Assembly (NCBI GenBank): GCA_019637615.1
Contig: JAHBVJ010000051.1
Span: forward strand, 1-36,226
Length of the DNA: 36,226 nucleotides
Direction: 5' to 3'
From: Anaerolineae bacterium
GTDB lineage: Bacteria; Chloroflexota; Anaerolineae; Aggregatilineales; UBA2796
This document shows, one piece after another, positions 33,071 to 36,226 of this stretch (position 1 is the stretch's first letter; the number at the start of each line of letters is the position of its first letter). Both the position numbers and the translations under genes were made by a program. The notes beneath the pieces were generated by a model, which saw nothing but the letters and a program-made list of their open reading frames with translations, had not been told where the DNA came from and ran no database searches.

Positions 33071-33238
33071 AAAAAAGCACATTCTCGTTAACCTGAGTTT
33101 CGGAAACCGATCGTTGCAGTAGGAACGAGGCTTAACGTGCTCTCTGAAGCACCCGAGTCCCGCAGAGACTTCGTTCGCTAAGCCTGACGATTCAACGTTG
33201 GGCGTCAACATCGATCCGAAACTGAAGTTAGTTAGGTT
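33071..33238 (-). ncRNA. Rod-like structured RNA or attenuator upstream of the aldolase
   Basis: Read on the minus strand from 33238: AACCU pairs with AGGUU (33094-33090); AGUUUCGGA (33223-33215) with UCCGAAACU (33104-33096); CGAU-GUUG with CAAC-g-AUCG; AGGCUUAGCG (33185-33176) with CGUUAAGCCU (33137-33128, one G-U); UCUCUG with CAGAGA (33168-33163 with 33146-33141). A -10 box TACAAT (33248-33243) would start transcription at the first base of the fold. The 3' side ends GUGC-UUUUUU (33080-33071). An alternative fold pairs CGUUAAGCCU with AGGUUAACG directly before the U-tract, which would be a terminator. Independent ncRNA or leader of the aldolase are both open. Confidence 0.55.
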
Positions 33239-33653
33239 GAAAATTGTATCGGCTATTGTGCCGCAAGGGGAAATAACTGTCTCAAACCTTGTGTCCTCAT
33301 CGATTTCCAGACAATTCTCTAACAAACGTTCCTATTGACTCGCACACAAATTCGTTGTAAACTGTAATTCCTGAGTCTGATAAAGTGCGAGAGGGGCATT
33401 TCGCCGCTGAAGCAGATCGACAGGTTTTGCACCTTAACAACCGACGATGGCTCTGCTCCATTGATCCCGCCGCGCCCATCCGTCAGGCGGAGCGAGTAGA
33501 CATCGCTATAGCGTGGAATCGTAGAAGACTCCACCATCTGACGCAATACCCCCCAGAACACTAGAGCGGCAGACCGCAGGAGATCAGAAGATGATCTCGG
33601 TCGCACCAGCTAACGGGATCATCGGAGGGATCATTGAGGGTGAACGCGAACGA
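33239..33653. other. Gene-poor stretch with a plus-strand promoter and an ambiguous ORF
   Basis: No convincing gene. A minus-strand frame (33606-33319, 95 codons, GTG start, no ribosome site) has plausible codon use, with SVVKVQNLSICFSG and DGRGGINGAEP, but matches no family I know, and plus-strand frames look equally open, so it may be a relic. A hairpin GAGATCA/TGATCTC (33580-33598) lies 56 bases after the manC stop, without a T-run. Confidence 0.4.
33335..33363 (+). promoter_or_regulatory. Sigma70-type promoter with no gene downstream
   Basis: TTGACT (33335-33340) and TAAACT (33358-33363) with a 17-bp spacer, on the plus strand. The predicted transcript would start near 33370 and run toward, and antisense to, the 3' end of manC. 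Confidence 0.5.
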
Positions 33654-34715
33654 TCACAGGCGGTGGTCGCCTCGGTTCTTCAAGCGCTCTACGATGTCTT
33701 TCACGTCTTGGGCGCGGTCGCGGCGGCAAACGAGGATGGCGTCCGGCGAGTCCACGATCACCAGATCTTCAATGCCGATAGTCACTACCAGGCGGTCGCT
33801 CACGATCAGTGTACGCGTGGTGTCGATCTGGATGTGGTCATCCTTGGTGCTCCGCAGGGCATTCCCTTCTTCGTCGCGCGCCAGTACGTCGAACAGTGTA
33901 GACCACGTACCAACATCGCTCCATCCGATGCTCACCGGGATCACTGCTACTTGTTGAGCGCCTTCCATGATTGCGTAATCGAGTGAGAGCTTTTGGATCG
34001 TGGGGAACAACGCGTTCAGTTGGTCAGGCGAGTCGGCAATCTGCTTAAGGGTCTCATACATGGCGGGCTGCTGCCGCTGGAACTCTGCCACCGCCCGTTC
34101 AGCCTTCAGGATGAACATACCAGCGTTCCAACTATATTTGCCAGACATGAGCATACTAGCGGCCTTTTCCGCGTTCGGCTTCTCGGTGAAACCCTCGGAA
34201 TGGTAGACATGGAAGTCACCTTGAGTGCCAATCTCCTCTCCGCGCAGAATGTAACCAAAGCCCGTCGAGGGGAAGGTAGGATCAATGCCCAAGGTCACGA
34301 TGTAGCCCTTTTCGGCGTACTCAGCCGCACATCGCAACGAGTCGCGGAACTTAGCCTCATCCGCGATATGATGATCTGCTGACAGGATGGCGATTACTGC
34401 ATTAGGATCACGCTTGGCAATATGGAATGCGCCAAGACCGGCGGCGGGGGCGCTGTCCCGCCCGATTGGCTCCAACAAGAAGTTGCCAGCAGGGATCTGC
34501 GGCGTGCTGTCTTTGAGCATATCCGCCATATCTTTGCCCGTCACTACGTAAATGCGATCCGGTGGCAGCAGGTCGTTCAGACGCTCAACCGTTACTTGGA
34601 ACAGCGTGCGTTCTTCGGTCAAGGGCAGGGCTTGTTTAGGGCGATCTTTACGGCTCAGAGGCCATAAGCGCGTCCCGCCCCCGCCAGCCATGATCAATGC
34701 GTACAAATTACTCAT
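33654..34715 (-). CDS. manC: Mannose-1-phosphate guanylyltransferase
   Basis: A 353-residue nucleotidyltransferase that makes GDP-mannose from mannose-1-phosphate and GTP for polysaccharide or glycan synthesis. Signature GGGGTRLWPLSR (11-22) with PKQ (26-28) for nucleotide binding; then LLEPIGRDSAPA, ILSADHHI, STGFGYI, FTEKPN and WNAGMF, all GMP-type motifs. The length is that of the monofunctional enzyme, without the C-terminal isomerase domain of the PMI-GMP fusion. GAGAGGAA lies before both ATG 34724 and ATG 34715; I chose the latter because most homologues start there. It follows dprA by 26 bases (17 if the upstream ATG is used), so the two are likely an operon. Confidence 0.93.
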   Translation of the reverse strand: MSNLYALIMAGGGGTRLWPLSRKDRPKQALPLTEERTLFQVTVERLNDLLPPDRIYVVTGKDMADMLKDSTPQIPAGNFLLEPIGRDSAPAAGLGAFHIAKRDPNAVIAILSADHHIADEAKFRDSLRCAAEYAEKGYIVTLGIDPTFPSTGFGYILRGEEIGTQGDFHVYHSEGFTEKPNAEKAASMLMSGKYSWNAGMFILKAERAVAEFQRQQPAMYETLKQIADSPDQLNALFPTIQKLSLDYAIMEGAQQVAVIPVSIGWSDVGTWSTLFDVLARDEEGNALRSTKDDHIQIDTTRTLIVSDRLVVTIGIEDLVIVDSPDAILVCRRDRAQDVKDIVERLKNRGDHRL

Positions 34716-34741
34716 CGGTACCATTTCCTCTCAACAATAGA

Positions 34742-35893
34742 TTAGGGCGAGGTGCTGCGGGCGTACTCACGTACACCGATTTCCGTCACCAAGCCTTTTA
34801 GAGTCAGGGTAGAAAGTGCGGCGGCTACCTTACCAATCGGCACATTCACCGCCAGCGCGAGGTCATCCAAATGTCTAGGTTCAGTCGCCAACAACCGCAG
34901 CAGGGCAGCCTCAGTCGCATCATCGACTTCAATCATTGCGTCTACGTCCATCGCCGTGCGGCTCGGTTCCTCTATAGCCACGCCAGACGTGGCGCGCGGT
35001 CGGGGTCGGACGGGGTGCGACGCGATGTTCAGCTCATCCAGCACGTCTGCTGCCGACAGGACGACTTTCGCCCCGTTTTGGATCAGCCGATTCGTGCCTT
35101 GGCTGGCTTGCGATTGGATATTTCCCGGCACGGCGAACACATCGCGCCCCTGATCCAGCGCCAGATCAGCCGTGATCAGCGAACCGCTTTTCTCGCCCGC
35201 CTCCACTACCACGACGCCCGCGCACAAGCCGCTGATAATCCGGTTACGGGGGACAAAATGAATTCTCTCGGCGTCTTCACCGAGCGGGTTTTCCGAAACC
35301 AGCGCGCCCTGTTCACAGATGCGCTGTGCCAACGCCTTATGCTCAGGCGGATAAATAGTGTCAAGGCCACATGGCAGCACGGCAATCGTGCGTCCACCCG
35401 CCTCCAACGCTGCTTGATGAGCGACCGCGTCGATGCCATACGCTAATCCGCTCACGATGGTGATTCCCTGATTAGCCAGCGCGCTTACGATGGCATGGCT
35501 GGTCGCTTTGCCATAGGTGGTAGCGCGACGTGTACCCACCACGGCGATTGCCAGTTGATCCGCCTCCAGCAGTGTACCGCGCACATAGAGCACGGGCGGT
35601 GCGTCCATGATCTTGCGCAGCGCGGCGGGATAATCCGTATCATCGAGAGTCAATACGCGGATGTGGAGCGCATCAAGTTTACGCAGTTCCGTATCGAGGT
35701 CGAGTGTGGGGCGTGTGTGCAATAGGCTGTATAACGAACGGTCGTCAAGAATATTGGCGGCACGTAACGCGGCAGGTGAGGCTGCCCATGCGGTCTGCAC
35801 ACTGCCGAAATGCTCGACCAATGCACGCAGCCGGACGGGGCCGATGCCCTTCGTTTTGTTGAAACCAACCCAGTAGCGTAACTCAGAACTCAA
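34742..35893 (-). CDS. dprA: DNA-processing protein DprA/Smf
   Basis: A 383-residue DprA, which binds incoming single-stranded DNA in natural transformation and loads RecA. Seen: an N-terminal helical/SAM-like region (RYWVGFNKTKGIGPVRLRALVEHFG), the Rossmann core with VVGTRRATTYG, SGLAYGIDAVAHQAAL, VLPCGLDTIYPPEH, VPRNRIISGLC and EAGEKSGSLITADLALDQ, VFAVPGN, and a C-terminal winged helix (about 310-375). Family length and order are complete. The start is uncertain: the TTG at 35893 gives MSSELRYWVGF, as in homologues, whereas the TTG at 35923 adds 10 residues and lacks a ribosome site. First gene of the dprA-manC pair. CoiA-like protein is also in this window. Confidence 0.93.
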   Translation of the reverse strand: MSSELRYWVGFNKTKGIGPVRLRALVEHFGSVQTAWAASPAALRAANILDDRSLYSLLHTRPTLDLDTELRKLDALHIRVLTLDDTDYPAALRKIMDAPPVLYVRGTLLEADQLAIAVVGTRRATTYGKATSHAIVSALANQGITIVSGLAYGIDAVAHQAALEAGGRTIAVLPCGLDTIYPPEHKALAQRICEQGALVSENPLGEDAERIHFVPRNRIISGLCAGVVVVEAGEKSGSLITADLALDQGRDVFAVPGNIQSQASQGTNRLIQNGAKVVLSAADVLDELNIASHPVRPRPRATSGVAIEEPSRTAMDVDAMIEVDDATEAALLRLLATEPRHLDDLALAVNVPIGKVAAALSTLTLKGLVTEIGVREYARSTSP

Positions 35894-35964
35894 AGAGACC
35901 CCGTACCACGTGACCTTTCGCAAGCTGAAAAAGGCAGCGTAGTCATCTTTGTAAGGCTATCATG

Positions 35965-35990
35965 TCACCTGATATTACCTGAAGTTACCT
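35965..35990. repeat. Three 10-bp-phased TYACCT direct repeats
   Basis: TCACCT, TTACCT and TTACCT at 35965-35970, 35975-35980 and 35985-35990, each followed by GA or CA, are exactly one helical turn apart. They lie about 70 bases upstream of dprA; on the dprA strand they read AGGTRA three times. This is the arrangement of a multimeric regulator site. Confidence 0.5.
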
Positions 35991-36190
35991 CATAAGGAAA
36001 TGCGACAGACGTTTCAGTGTCGTAGCAGAAGTAAACAACATACCGACTAATTGGTCTGTTTCACCAATAACGCAGGATATGCTCCGCTGATACGAGCGTA
36101 GTTCGTTTCCATCCTATTTGCGAGACAGACCACTAATGGTGTTTAAGGAAATAATCCGGTAAAAAGGGTAGACTGGAAGCAGGGGGACAA
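35991..36190. other. Intergenic region with small inverted repeats
   Basis: No gene seen. It contains the inverted repeat ATTGGT/ACCAAT (36049-36067, loop CTGTTTC), TGCGACA/TGTCG-type pairing near 36002-36024, and ACCACTAATGGT (near 36130). It separates the divergent dprA (-) and the partial gene at the right edge (+), so promoters for both should be here; no consensus pair stands out. Confidence 0.4.
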
Positions 36191-36226
36191 ATGCCTAAAC
36201 GCTTCCAAGAAAGTTTGACAACAGCT
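36191..36226 (+). CDS. Start of a gene running off the right edge
   Basis: The last 36 bases encode MPKRFQESLTTA, in frame to the window end. A strong AGGGGG ribosome site (36181-36186) lies 4 bases before the ATG, which makes a real start likely. Only 12 residues are visible, so nothing can be said about the product. Confidence 0.55.
   Translation, partial: MPKRFQESLTTA

Noticed and set aside
33361..33480. Glycine-riboswitch-like stretch with GAGAG and CGCC-GAAG words on the plus strand
   Set aside because: The order and spacing of the conserved words do not fit the glycine aptamer (CGCCGCTGAAG instead of CGCCGAAGG, no paired ACUCUCAGG), so it looks accidental.
33591..33986. 131-codon open frame on the plus strand
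   Set aside because: It lies antisense over the 3' end of manC, has no ribosome site, and its codons mirror the real gene.

Overview
The window is a bacterial chromosomal stretch of moderate-to-high GC with about 30 protein genes and no rRNA, tRNA, CRISPR array or transposase that I can recognise. The gene mix suggests a free-living Chloroflexota bacterium, perhaps Anaerolineae-like: a BTAD/NB-ARC/TPR regulator, a very large PAS/GAF histidine kinase, DinB-fold proteins, an ARMT1-type protein, two-domain GNATs, a PrsW-family protein and a YbdK-type ligase. This placement is inference from gene style, because no phylogenetic marker is present.

Layout. 93-5258: a YbdK-type carboxylate-amine ligase (-), a secreted protein, an aldo/keto reductase and a transglutaminase-like protein (+), then a CoiA-like competence protein (-). 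5579-10759: a 1353-residue multi-PAS/GAF histidine kinase followed 3 bases later by a REC-HisKA-HATPase hybrid. 10795-14464: a DinB-fold protein and a lipid-exported DUF6438 duplication (-), a MerR regulator with a textbook 19-bp-spacer promoter/operator driving itself and an aldo/keto reductase (+), then a YjdF-family gene (-) with a long structured 5' leader. 14684-18634: a LuxR-type regulator (+), convergent with a three-gene minus-strand operon made of a PrsW protease/cyclic-nucleotide-binding fusion, a small winged-helix-like protein and a stand-alone cyclic-nucleotide-binding protein. 18870-21143: an antitoxin/PIN-toxin pair and a tandem DnaC-like ATPase (-). 21265-25504: a double GNAT, an orphan MacB/LolD-type ABC ATPase (+), then a membrane-anchored endonuclease/exonuclease/phosphatase protein with a DinB-like protein (-). 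25707-32034: a small membrane protein, YCII protein (+), ARMT1/DUF89 protein, BTAD regulator (-), a secreted two-repeat protein and an NTF2-like protein (+). 31.9-36.2 kb: a LacD-type aldolase, a GDP-mannose-type guanylyltransferase and dprA (-), with a gene running off the right edge.

The parts that most deserve attention are (i) the PrsW-cNMP operon, whose PrsW protein ends in three ~39-residue repeats carrying the same short motif; (ii) a ~168-nt rod-like RNA element with two mutually exclusive folds ending in U6, between manC and the aldolase; (iii) the hairpin-rich leader of yjdF; (iv) the MerR operator with a predicted leaderless transcript and a cysteine-free regulator; and (v) a recurring style of strong hairpins without U-tracts just after stop codons, including a 24-bp hairpin found at two convergent gene junctions. 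CoiA and DprA, both in the window, hint at natural transformation.
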